From positions 46,095,004 through 46,159,003 of the forward strand of contig NC_133547.1 in assembly GCF_048773025.1 (NCBI RefSeq): DNA of 64,000 nucleotides, written 5' to 3'. This document shows, piece after piece, positions 36,083 to 48,500 of this stretch; within the stretch, counting starts at the first letter, position 1; every line of letters starts with the position of its first letter. The stretch is from Camelus bactrianus (Eukaryota; Chordata; Mammalia; Artiodactyla; Camelidae). A program made the position numbers and the translations under genes. The notes beneath the pieces were generated by a model. That model worked only from the letters and a program-made list of their open reading frames with translations, was not told the DNA's origin and did not search any database.

Positions 36083-39000
36083 GGACAAACAGGATTTGGA
36101 AGTTGGAATAGAGAAAAGAGAGACGATGAACTTAGCAGTAACAATTGTATTCAAGGGCTTTTTTTTGTTTATTTGTTTGTTCTGTTTTGTTGGTAGGTTT
36201 GGGCAGAATTTTTAAAAACAAGAATTAGGAAGCAATGGAGGGTTCTGAGACTTACCTAAACAGGTCTGATCTAATTGGGGCATGGTGGCATGGTGCTGGG
36301 CCACTTGGTAATTGGGATTGCTAGTGGTTTAGCATCAAAGCCTTAATACACTGCACAAACATGTGGTTTAAGTGCCCTCATTTTGTGTTGAGTATCGAAG
36401 ACACTTGGGCTGTGATTACTAGCCTGAGTGGAGAGAGATGCTATATAGTTCTTGTTTTCTGGGGAAAGAATGCACAATGGTCCATCAACAGGTATTTTTT
36501 TCCTGGTAGTAAATTTTAGGAGAATTTTATCATATGGATTCTTGTATCATTGAACAACACAATAGTGTCCCCAGTAGTACTTTTAAGGCTAATAAAGAAA
36601 TGCTTTTCATATGAAGGTTTCTTATTTTAGCCCCTGAAAATAAATGAAACCACAATTCTAAGTTGTTTCTTAGTAAAGACATTGTTGTAGAAAGTTAACC
36701 TGACACAGTTAAGGTGCTGAAGTGTTTGGGACTCTTCGTTTGAAATACTGGTAGAATTTGGAAAACCAGAGGAAAATTTTGTTCTTTTTCCCTTAGTTAC
36801 AACTGTTAGAAGAGGTTTGAACAAAAGTTGGCAATGTGTGGCTTTGCAGATATTCTTTTTGATTTGGAAAGAGCCATATGCTCTATGTTTTACAAGTTAT
36901 ATTTACTTTTCAATATTATTAGCTGTTATTTAACAATATTAAAGGAAATCTGTGCTAAATACCAGATTGCTGGTAGCAAGTTGAAGTTCTGTTAACCAAA
37001 ATTCAAAATCTTGCTTTGCATAGATGAGGGGACATCTCAGATCTGCATGTATGACACTGCTCAGGTTTTATATCTTTTTCGATTAGAATTTTATCTTTCA
37101 AACATCTGTTCATATCTGCTTGACTTTTCCCAGCGGCACTATAACACAGTCAGCATGGAAGGTACTTCTGCAGGTTGAGCTGGAACGCGGAGGCAGGAGT
37201 GACTCCAGGGGACACGTGGAAGGCTTCACAGAGGAGGTGGTGCTGGGGCTGCTTCTTGCAAGATGCTGAGGAGACTGCTGGGAGGGCATTCCAGAGGAAG
37301 GAGGACAGAAGCAGAGGCGGTGGGGCCCAAGAGAGCATGCTATTTCTAGAAAATGGAGGGTCATTTGTTTTGTTGTGCTACTGAAGTCAAATGTGGCTGC
37401 TCACCACTCCAAAGCTAATTATTTGAGAGGCCAAGTGTCAATGGAAAGAAAAGACCGCGTTCAGAAAAGCTGGCAATCTGGGAAGAAAGTAGACTCATGT
37501 CTAGAGATAAGCTCTGAAGTTCTGCTCAATCATGATAATTTTTAAAGGGAAAAAGGGGGAGACAATCTCAGTTAGTCATCAGGGTAGGAGGTCAAATTCT
37601 TCATCGTTTCTCTGTTGCGTGCAGACCTGCTGACTTCTCATCTTCCTTTGGATGCTGTCTTGCCCGCGTGGCCCGCCTGCAGATTGGCTAAGGGGGAAGC
37701 TAAGGGTAGAGAGGCAGTCATTCTTTAACTACTTAATTCTTTATTCTTACTCCTTCTAATCCAGGAAGGGAATCAACAGGTTAGGCAAGGCATTGTGTAC
37801 ATTCAGAAAAGCAAAAATCAGGAGTCACGTCAAGTGTTGCCTAGTGATCCTATCTCTATGATTAAGATCTGAGGAAGACAGAGAAGAGCAAACAGAAGAG
37901 GCAAGAGATCTGCTTACAGTTGGAGTGAAAGTGTTAACAGCTCGGAGCCTAGTAGCTGACGAAGCTGAAACGGTAGCCATGGACCAGACCATGAAGGATC
38001 TTGTATGTCTTTTATTCATTCACTCGTTTAGCAAATATTTATTGAACAACTGCTGTGTAGCAGACCCAGTTCTAGGCACTGGCATTCAGCAGCGAGTAAC
38101 ACAGCTGAAAATCACTGTTCCTAGAACCCTTACATTCTAGTGGGAGGAGTGGGAGGAGACAGATAATAAATAATAGTAAAAATATATAAATATGCATAAA
38201 GAATATTAGTGATAAATGAGAAGAAGAAAATTAGGCAGGAGCACGAATGAGGGTGGAGGCGTGCAGTTTTAAGGTGATCGGGAAAGGCCTGACTGAGAAG
38301 GTGACACGGACATAAAGGTGTGAGGCTGGTGATGGAGCCAGCAGGGTGAACGTCCCTGAGGGCTCCAGAACGAGGAAGTGTGCAGAAGCCCCAAGGTTGG
38401 AGCAGGGCTGGTTTGCTCCGGAGTCTTAGGAAGAAAGCATGGCTGGGAGGAGCACGGGGTTGGAGAAGCAAAGGGGACCAATCCTAGGAGGTCCTGATGA
38501 GGATTTGGCTTTTACCTGAGTGACAGGGGGAGTGATTGGAAAGCTGTGAGCAGAGTAATGATGTAACACAACTTAAGTTTTTAAAAGATGGCTTGGCTGC
38601 GTTGAGAACGGAGGGCTAGTGTGGAAGTCTAGTAGGCGGCCAGTCGGGAGGCTGTCGTAATAATTCAGGCGAGAGGGAGGGTGGCTTGAACCTGAGGGAT
38701 CCCAGTGGGGGTGTCCACGGGAGTGTATCCTGGGGGTGATGAGGAGCCAGGAAAGACTTTTGACCGGTGAAGTAGCATATGATTTGTGCGTTAATAAGGT
38801 GATGTTGGCAACTCTGTGGAAGCAGGATTGGAGAGCTGAGACCCGGAGCTGAATGAGTTTCCCAAGCTCCAATCATGAAGAGGAAAGGCGCAGACCTTCC
38901 AAGGAATGTAGCCTCATGCCTCAGGGCCCTGTTGAGCTGGTTGTTGACTCTGGTCAACTTCTTGGCCGGGGATAGGAACTGAAACGATTTATGCATTAGG

Positions 39001-39494
39001 AAATTCCTCTGTAAACCTCCCCAAGGAAGCAAAGTGAATGACTGTGATCGGGTGGATTCTAGAGGCAGCCTGCAAAGCAGATATGCACAGACCATTTTTG
39101 CATGCAGGGCACTGTCGTGAGTGCTCTCAGTTAATCCTTACACAATCCTAAGGGTTTGTGTCTCCATTTCATAGATGAGGAAACTGGGCATAAGGAGGTT
39201 AAGCGTTAAGCTCTAACTCCCTCTTAAGGGTCTCTGCCATGATGCTTCCTTCTGAAGGGTCTCCCTGGGGGCGTCAGAATTATCTGGTCATCTCTGAAAT
39301 GAAATGTGAAAAAGATTGCCTGCTTCCTTTGTGAACTGTGGTGATGATGGCCTCACTGCCGGACAGGCATGTGTTATTCCAACGCCCTGAGTTGTCAGTG
39401 ACAGAAATTAGCTTAAGGAACATAAGTGACTGTGAGTGGAATTGCTGGGAATTGAAATGTCCAGGGGAAGAAGTGTGTGTCTGTGGGTTTGTGG

Positions 39495-39530
<36 letters not shown>

Positions 39531-42500
39531 AGTGCATGTGGAATGACTTAGAAAGTCTGGCCAGATCTAGTGGCTCAGATGATGCCATCTGGTCACGAGG
39601 GCACATTCTCTCCACCTCTCTGGTCCAGGTGTTGGCCTGGGTCACTTCTGCTATAGCTGGCTTCCTCACCTAGCCAGGAGGGCTGCTCACATGTAGCTTC
39701 AAAGCAAACCATCACTACTGTACACTGACTCCAAAGGCAGTGAAAGTGTCTTCCTGAGCAGCTTCAGCCAAAATGAGCCAGGAGGACTCTGTTAGCCTAG
39801 TTTCAGCCCCAGTGTCCATCCCTGGGACGGGGGGTGCAGGGCACTCCTTGGCTTGTAGACGTTATCACCCAAATTTCTGCCTTTATCTTCACACGACACT
39901 CTCCTTGTGTGCATGTCTATGTCCAGATTTCCCCCCATTTAAGGATACCAGTCATTGGAGTAGGTGCCCACACTTTGACCTCGTCATGATTTAGCTCTTT
40001 ACATCCGCAGCAGCCCTACTGCCTAGTAAGTTCTCATTCTAAGGCACTGGGGGCTAGGACTTAAACATATGAATGGTTTGGAGGGGGAGAGTGGTAGGGA
40101 GACACAATTCAACCCATCACAAATGACAAAAACACAAAGTTGAAGATAAATAATAGAAATTCCATTTTATTGAGCTCTTACTACATGACAGATTTTCAGC
40201 TAGGCATTTTATTTCATTAACTCAGTGAATTCTTCTTGCCCCATTTTATAGTTGAGGAAGCCAAAGCTAAGAGAGGCCTTTCCAATTTAAACTTAGGTCT
40301 CCTTGATTTCAGAGCCCAGACTTTCTGCTATATATCTCAATGCTGTACCTATTCATAGAACCTCAGGCAAGAGCCAGGCAGGTGTCTGAATTAAAATGCT
40401 AACACAGGTAGTAAACGCACTATAAAATCATGCTGAAGCTCATTGCAAAGGAGCTACCTCAAAGGACACACAGATGGTGGGCCCTCGCAGAGGCCTGTGT
40501 TCTCTGGTCAGGGAATGCCAGTGAACTCTTGGATTGTCCCCCAGGCTCATCCCCCATAAGCGTAAACTGCTGCATTCCTAGGAACGCCCAGCAACCCGCC
40601 AGAGGAGGCCCTCTCTCCCTTTGTGCGTCCCTATCCTCATTCTGAATTTAGATCAGGGTGAGTAGTAGAGAGAAGGAAATGAGCCAGAAAATAGAAAATT
40701 AATACTTGGTAGAGTCATCATATTTTAAAATTAATTTATAGGCAATGTCAGATAACCGGAGTTAAATCATTTTATCAGCAGGCTGCTCTAGGATTTAAAA
40801 ATTGGCATTCATCATTGTAAATCAGGTCTCAGGAGCCCCAGGGAATGGTCTCTGGGATGAGGGTTGATACAGGGTGGGCAGAAATGTAAATACTTGATTA
40901 GCTGTGTCCTTTTCTTTCACACAAAACCTAAAATATTTCTACATCCCAGTTGAGTGATCGCAGTAGGTTAAATAGTAACAGGAGGGAGAAAGCCATTCAA
41001 GTTTATGGTTAGCCTACTTTCAGTACTTCTCTTCCTCCCTGTAGGTTCTAGGAGACTGTTGCATGAGAGGTACTCACTGCCAGGGCTATTGCTGGCTCGG
41101 GGTCTTAGCGGTGACTAAGTCCATGTCACCTAGCCCATCCTCTGCCTTTCATCGACAGTTGATGTCGTATTTTCCCAGGCGGGCAGGTCAATTTCCGCCA
41201 TGTACCTGGGAGCAGGAGTGCCCACAGTTTTGCCGCATTTGTACTGGGAAGACTTTCCACAATTCAAGACCGACCTTTCGCCTCTTGTCTTTGCAGCTCT
41301 TTGTCGAGGGCGCGTGGTGAGAGTCCCTGCGGGGAGCCTGGTGCGGGTGGTGGGCACCGAGCTGGTCATCCCCTGCAACGTCAGCGACTACGACGGCCCC
41401 AGTGAGCAAAACTTTGACTGGAGCTTCTCGGCCTTGGGGAGCAGCTTCGTGGAGCTCGCCAGCACCTGGGAGGTGGGCTTCCCCGCCCAGCAGTACCGTG
41501 AGCGCCTGCAGAGGGGCGACATCCTGCTGCGACGGACAGCCAACGATGCCGTGGAGCTGCACATAAAGAACGTCCAGCCCTCCGACCAAGGCCACTACAA
41601 GTGTTCCACTCCCAGCACGGACGCCACCGTCCAGGGCAACTATGAGGATACAGTGCAGGTTAAAGGTACATCCTCACGGGGGTTGCTGTGCCCAGGGACC
41701 AGACTTTCCTCTGTCACTTGGCTGTGGGTGACCATGTCAGGAAACTTAACTCCTCTGTCCAATGGAGAAATAGTATCTTACCAGATTAAAGGCAGCGGAT
41801 GGGCCAGGTGGCCTCTGAGGGCCCTTTCTCTTCACTCCATTATTATTCTGAACCATCCCGTGGCTGGTGACTTGGAGGCAGCCTGGTGTGTGGTGGAGAG
41901 TTCAGCTCTGAGCCGGGTTACCTGCACTCAGTCCCATTGCTCTGTCAGCTCTGTGGCCGAGGGTATGTCACCTGCCTCACCTTCCTCCTCTGGGAAACAG
42001 TGCCTCCCGTAAAGGTCACAAGAACATGGCAAGTCAGCACCTGTGAAGCCTCAGGGCAGTGCCACAGTAAGGACTTTATAAGGTTAGGGACAAGAAGGTG
42101 TTGGTCATGATGACACTGCACAGTTTTATGGGAATAACAGATGCTTCAAAGCTCATGTCTGTCTTTGTGCCCTTCATGATTTAAGTACCTGTTTGTTCTA
42201 GAAGTTGTATGGGTCATAGATAAAGACAGATGCGGTCACCGCAAGCTCATTGGCCTGACTGTGCAAGTAATCACATCTTATATGTCTGGAATGTTTCAGG
42301 TTGATTGGTTGGTTGGTTTTTTTTTTGCATTTTCCAAATCCTATCTGATTTACTCACACATTCAATTCTCTGAAGCCAAAGGAGACAGGACAGGGTATTT
42401 CCCTAATTTACACATGAGGAAATGGAAAAGCATAGGTTAATGACTTGCCTAAAATCACACAGCTAATTAGTAAATGAGCAAGAACAAACAATCTTAATTT

Positions 42501-45500
42501 GGGGCTAGCAGAATAGAAACATTATTACTGTTATTACTTAATTATGCATTTATCTGTATCCTGCCTTGCTCCAAAAAGAATTAAGTCAGGGTAGTAGTGC
42601 ATTTAATGACTGAGAAAGAAAAAGATGTATATGATGATATAAAAAGGGGTGTTGATTCAGGCACGCATTCCCTCTGTAATGATTTGTAGACCCCTACCGT
42701 ATCTCGGAAACTATTCCCTCATTAGACTTAACGAGGGGATAAAACGCCATGTCCATTATGCAGGTATTAAAACGTCAAACCTACCTCTTCTGTTCTCTCT
42801 TCTCATTCCTATAGAAAATTCAAATATATTTTTTAGAAAAAGTCCCAGAAGACATTCTTGCACTGGAGTTAAATAACCTGTTCTGTCTGTAGTCATCACA
42901 CACATGCTGCACCTCCGTTAGGTCAGTTGCACCCTTGTCTCCCTGTGTATTGCTCATCTTGAGGAGTTGCAGGCAGCAGGAGGAAACCTCCCCCAACCCC
43001 CCAAGTATCTTTCTGTTTCTTCTCCAGTCTTTGGAAGGCAGGAGCAAGGAGAGGCTTTCCTTGGGTCAGGGAAACAAACGGATGGCCACAAAAGAGACTG
43101 GCCCAGGTGGAGTCTCTGGTGGCCGTCATGCATGGTCTGGGGTCTCTCTGGCCTTCAGCTTATCCATGCCCTGGCAGATAACTGGGTCTTGGGAACCGAG
43201 TCACATTAGCTGGACTCACAAACTGATGTATATACTCAAAGGTCATCATATTCATTTGCAGGTGAGATAGGTCATTGGGATGTGTCCTTCTAAAGATGTA
43301 GCAGTTTTTTCTAGAATAATCCCTTCTCAAGGGCACTGGATTCACTTCCGAGCACGGAATGGCAGGAATAACCAAGGAGGTGATGACCGGTGGTGTTGGG
43401 GGGTTCTCCCATCCAGACCACAGGCGAGCCTGGGAGACTGTCCCTGCCCTCGGTGGAGGCTTCCTCACTGCTTACGTCATGTATGGCTTCCCTTCCTCAG
43501 TAGCACTCGCCAACGCTTCTCTGATCTCTGGGCCCCTTTTTCTAGGCTCTAGAGGAGCCCAGCCTTTTCCCTCTGGGCTCTAATGGAGTAAATAGCCGAG
43601 GCTTCGGCTTTCCTTGTCGGGTTCCTAACCTGCAAACAGAGACCCTCTGCTCACCCTAGTCATTCTCAGGCATTCCCCAGTCCTCAAGGCACACAGCCAG
43701 CTCTCCTGTGGTTTTGTGGCCTGCAGATCATGCTGCTTTAACTCCTCGAAGATCCCCCAGGCTCCTTACTCCAGCCTGTGACCTAGCAAAGGAGTATTTG
43801 ACAGTCATGGCCCATTATTTGATGGTGATTGCTGAGTGCCAAGCACTGTCCCAGGCACCTTCCCTTGTAACTGGCTGAACTGTCAGTCAGCTCCCTGAGG
43901 TAGGTCCAGTTGCCATCCCTTTTCAGAGATGAGGAAGCTGAGGCACAGAGGAGTAAAGTGACGTGCCTGAGGGCAGCAGAAGTGTGTCGCCCAAGGCAGA
44001 GTTCTCCCAAGGGACTTTATACCACCCAGTTCTAGCAGGGGGTCTATTAATAAGTGCCTCTTTAAAATTTCAAGTCAGAAAGTCAGTTGAGGTCATAGGT
44101 GAAGCAAAATGGGCCATCGTACCCATCTGGGCATTAGAACAGGGGAGGGGAGGAGGAAATTGTCCTGCAGGCCCGGGTGGAGGGGGGCGGGACAGGCACG
44201 TGCCCAGTGGCGGGCGGCGGTGTGCTGATGGCTCCGCTTCTCCCCGCAGTGCTGCCGGATGCCCTGCGCGTGGCCGCCAGCCCGCAGCCCTCCCCGGGCC
44301 CCAGCCTGCGCGAGGGCGAGCCCTTCGAGCTGCGCTGCTCGGCCTCCACCACGTCGCCCCTGCACACGCACCTGGCGCTGCTGTGGGAGGTGCGGCGCGG
44401 CCCCGCCCGGCGGAGCATCCTCTCCCTGACCCACGAGGGCAGGTTCCGGCCCGGCCCCGGCTACGAGCAGCGATACCGCGGCGGGGACGTGCGCCTGGAC
44501 ACCGAGGGCAGCGACGGCTACCGCCTCTCCGTGTCCCGGGCCCTGTCCTCCGACCAGGGCTCCTACCGGTGCATCGTCAGCGAGTGGATCGGAGAGCAGG
44601 GTAACTGGCAAGAAATTCAAGAAAAAGCTGTGGATGTGGCCACTGTGGTGATCCAGCCGACAGGTGAGCTTTTGGAAATTGTATGTTTTGGACTGCATCT
44701 TATTTTCTGACCGATGCGGTGTAGAGAAACAGGCCGGTGCCTCATCCTTTTCTGACAAGATTTCTGCTCCTCCTGGGAGGCCTTGCGTTGACTGGTGAGG
44801 GAGTAGGGTGGTGTGGAGGGTCTGGGAAGGATGCATCTGTTTTGTGCCAAATAGTAGTTTTGCTTTGCAGCTGCTTTTCATCTGGATTCACACCCATAGG
44901 AAGCTGCTGATACATAAGATACTAAGAAGGTTTTGTGACTGAGAGATTCAGTCCCTTTAAGTGCCAGGATGAGGTCCAGCCTGGTGTTCAAAGGGGATTT
45001 GGGGTGCCCCCACCTGCTCCCTTGGCTTCATCTTGTTTGGTGTTTCCTGAGGTTGTGGATTGCCTTTCCCTGCAGCACTTGGGGATGTGTCTGGCTCACC
45101 CCAAAACCTCTTGTCTGACTTGGGTCCTCTAGGCTTGCCTTCCAGGTCCCCTCAGATGTGACATCCCCTTGTACAGGAGGGGTTCTCTAGGGCTGGGCCA
45201 CTTCTTATTTCCTATATGACCCATACCCCAGAAGCATCCAGCCCTGGGGTCTATGCAAGAAATTGTCGTCATCGGTGAACCAGCCTTTTCAAAAGTAACA
45301 AACAAACAAAAACCTCCTTATTCCTACTAGAGAAAGAATTAAGAAAATACCAAATACATTTTAGAAAAGTCATAAAAATAAAAGAAAAACAGGCCATTGT
45401 TGACTCCATGTCCAGTTAGCGTCGGTGGGAACCTACTGTGTGCTGGGCTCTGGGGTCAGGGGTGTTTGAGGATCGTTCCCAGACCTCTTGGAGCTTCTGG

Positions 45501-48500
45501 CTTTGGCAGAGACAAAGTGTAAAGAGACCATCTCTGGTGTTGTCACTGCTGTGGACGGATGGGTGGACTTTCTGGGAGCCTGACATCTTCAGATCTCAGA
45601 GTACTCTGCTGCCGTCGCTTCTGCCTCCTGTTTTGTAAACTGGGAAGACCTTGGGTGGACTCATTTCCTGACTATAAACGAGGGTGCATGACCACTCTGT
45701 TGCTGAGATGGGAAGCAAAGCAGGAAACAGTACACCCGGGGAGTGCTTTTCCTCTGTAAGCTGCGTTGTTCCGAGCGCTTTACTCTGCATTTGCATCACA
45801 ACACGGGAGCTGGACTTGGTGAAAGCAGGGCTGATGATCTTGAGTGACTGTGGCCGTCAGTGAGGTCGAGGTGCCCTTGCCGACAAGAGGGGCTGCCAGT
45901 CACACTCAGTCTTGGTTCTCCTGGCTGCAGAAATCACTTTCCGGATGGACTCAGGTCACCTGCCTTTTCAGAAACGATCAGCCTAGAATCTGACCTAGGA
46001 AACCTCAGATATTTAGCTTGCATCAAACAACTGTTTTATGGGACGGAAGGATTAAGAATTTCAGATTGGCAGCAAATTATCTTGTTATGCAAGAATTTCC
46101 ATTGTAAAGGTATTTTTTTTTTTTAATTTCAAACAAGCCACAAAACTCGTAGTGTTGTTTTAAGACTTGAACACTATAAGCTTATTAGGCAGGCAGTAGC
46201 ACCTGACTCTCACCCAAGGCTGGAGGTTTATAACCTTTTGTACCATGGGCTTTTTTGACAGTCCTTTGAAACTCACAGACCCCTTCTCTGAGTTAATTGC
46301 TTTAATTCATAAAATATATACAAAGGATGACAAAGGAAAACAATTGCATTGAAAGGGTAATCAAAGTATTCTTAGGACAAATTTGTTATATAGTATATTG
46401 TGTTTCATTAATGCATTAAATAGTAAGATATAATGGTAGCCCTCACAACTCCTGTAATTTCTAAGTAGTGATGAATGTAAATGATACTTTAAGATGTCTG
46501 CAACAATTTTAATGTGATGTGAAAATATCTGTGATTTCTATTGGGAGCAAAGATAATACTGCACTGGTTTGTTACTTACTTTCATAACAAGAGGATACGT
46601 TGTATCTCAGGTAGAAGTTAGTAAAACTAAGAATTTTTATCCCCATCCATGTCATAGACTCTTTAAATTCCTTTTGTGGACCCCAGGTTAAGAACCACCA
46701 CACTAGAGTGATAGTCTTTCTCATTATCAACACCTGCACTCTCCATAGCTAACCTCTTCTGTTTTTTTTTTAAGTTGAAGTATAGTTGATTTACAATATT
46801 GGTTCTTCAGTAGTATTATAGATTATACTCCATTTAAAGTTATTATAAAATATTGGCTCCATTTCTTGTGCTGTATATTACATCCTTGTATCTTACTTAT
46901 TTTATGTTTAGTATAGTTTGTACCTCTTAATCCTTTTCCTCTATCTTGCCCCTTCTCCCCTTCTCCCCACTGGTAACTACTAGTTTGTTATCTAGTAGTG
47001 AGTCTGTTTCTGTTTTGTTATATTGATTTGTTTGTTTTATTTTTTTAGATTCCACATATAAGTGAGAACATACAGTATTTGTCTTTCTCTGTCAGATTTA
47101 CTTCACTGAGTGTAATACCCTCCAGGTCCATCCATGTTGTTGCAAATGGCTAAATTTCTTTTTTTTTTTTTTAATGACTGAAGAATAATCCATTATATGT
47201 ATATATATAACCACCACATCTTTGTTCATTCTTCTGTTGATAGGCACTTAGGTTGCTTCTGTATCTTGGCTATTGTAAATAATGCCGCTGTGAACATTGT
47301 CCGTAGCTAGCTTCTTAAATACTCTTATCCCATTGTTAAGATAAATGGTGGGGCTGTGCCACCTAGGTGGCAGTATTCCTCCCCTCCAATGTTAGGAGTG
47401 GCCTGGCTGATGTAGCTCCTGGTGTCTAGTTTATGGATTCAGTTATATCCAATGGGAGAAAGCCTGCCCCACTGCAGCTTTGTCTGAGGTCCTCTCTTAC
47501 ATTATGAGTTCTGAGAACTGGTTCTCTTTTTCCCTTCAGCATGCCCCATCCTGTCCCAGCAGTGAACCCCCTAATCCCATAGAACATGTGGCAACAGTGA
47601 TGTGGCAAGATATTTAGCCACTTGCAGAGAAGAAATTAGAAAGTGAACTATACTGTTAAAGGGACATTTCTGCCAGTATTTCTAAACCCAAGAACCCGCT
47701 TTGTCCATTAATACGGTCCACAGCTGCATACTGCTCACTTTTTGCCTCAGCCGGCTCCCTTCTGAGCCTTCTTTTCCCTCCAGCAGTGATGGAAGGCATA
47801 GAGGGCTTCCAGCAGTATTCTAGGGTCTCTGACCGAGGTTAGTACATGGAGTGATTCCTACCACAGCGCAGGTGCAGGTCAGCAGTTTCCATACTGACTC
47901 CTCCCAAAAGATGTCCTCATGTTACTTTTGGCCCCTTGAAAGGGGTTGAAAGAGGAGGAGGAATTTGGAAGATGGGTGGAGGTGAGAAATTAGACTATAA
48001 ATTCCTTTTTCTAAGCTATGCCCACCTTATTTTCTGTCTTCATGAAGGTGGATCTTGAACGTGGCCTGAAACACTTGTTTAAAATGTTGTCAAGCTTTGA
48101 AACTATTCATAGGAAAGTCATTTACTCCAGAGGGCCTGGCCTTTGGGGTGGAGTCTTTTCTGAACTGAGTGCTAGCCTTTGTCGCTGAGCTGACCCAGGA
48201 CCACAGCTGATGCTGAACGACTCTTGCTGGAAGCCCAGGACGGGGCTGTCTGTCCACTTGAACCCCCTGGGAGGTGTTGGCTGTTTCTCATCTAAGCAGT
48301 TGTTCCCAGAGCATTACCACATGTGGGATATTTTTCTACTCTGATTACAGATGTACAACTTCTTTTCAAAAATACCCCAAATAAAGTAAAATGTTTCCTT
48401 GTAAAAAGCTTTGACAGGTGAATGCTGAAACCAGATCTGCCTTGAGACAGTGACACTGAACCCTTCAGTGCTTCATCTAAATATAGCCTGCTTTTAATTA

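Larger units (their letters stand above)
11106..41296 (+). other. PTGFRN: PTGFRN intron 1 (30.2 kb)
   Basis: The intron runs from GTGAGT after exon 1 to TTTGCAG before exon 2, phase 1. It holds many L2 and MIR fossils, several L1 3' ends, two camelid SINEs and a MER5-class element, listed separately. Stretches where I recognise no repeat or gene include 11560-13380, 15900-17440, 19860-21300, 21540-22850, 22970-23620, 23900-25670, 25840-27900, 30960-31910, 35700-37130, 37380-38005, 38890-39090 and 40360-41290. No open frame in it resembles a protein I know. Confidence 0.9.
41666..44249 (+). other. PTGFRN: PTGFRN intron 2 (2.6 kb)
   Basis: Phase 1 intron with a weak donor (GTACAT) and a good acceptor. 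It contains MIR remnants at about 41875-42060, 42345-42490 and 43800-43985. The remaining sequence, 42500-43790 in particular, shows no recognised feature. The last 80 bases are CpG-rich and merge with exon 3. Confidence 0.9.

Noticed and set aside
36009-36215. Open frames rich in IYIYIY or CVCVC
   Set aside because: Translation of the TG/TA microsatellite.
43963-44604. 213-codon plus-strand open frame overlapping exon 3 in another frame
   Set aside because: The Arg/Ala/Gly-rich product is an alternative frame of exon 3; the true frame gives an Ig domain.
44093-44881. 262-codon antisense open frame over exon 3
   Set aside because: It mirrors the GC-rich exon 3 and extends into intron without any recognisable domain or splice logic.
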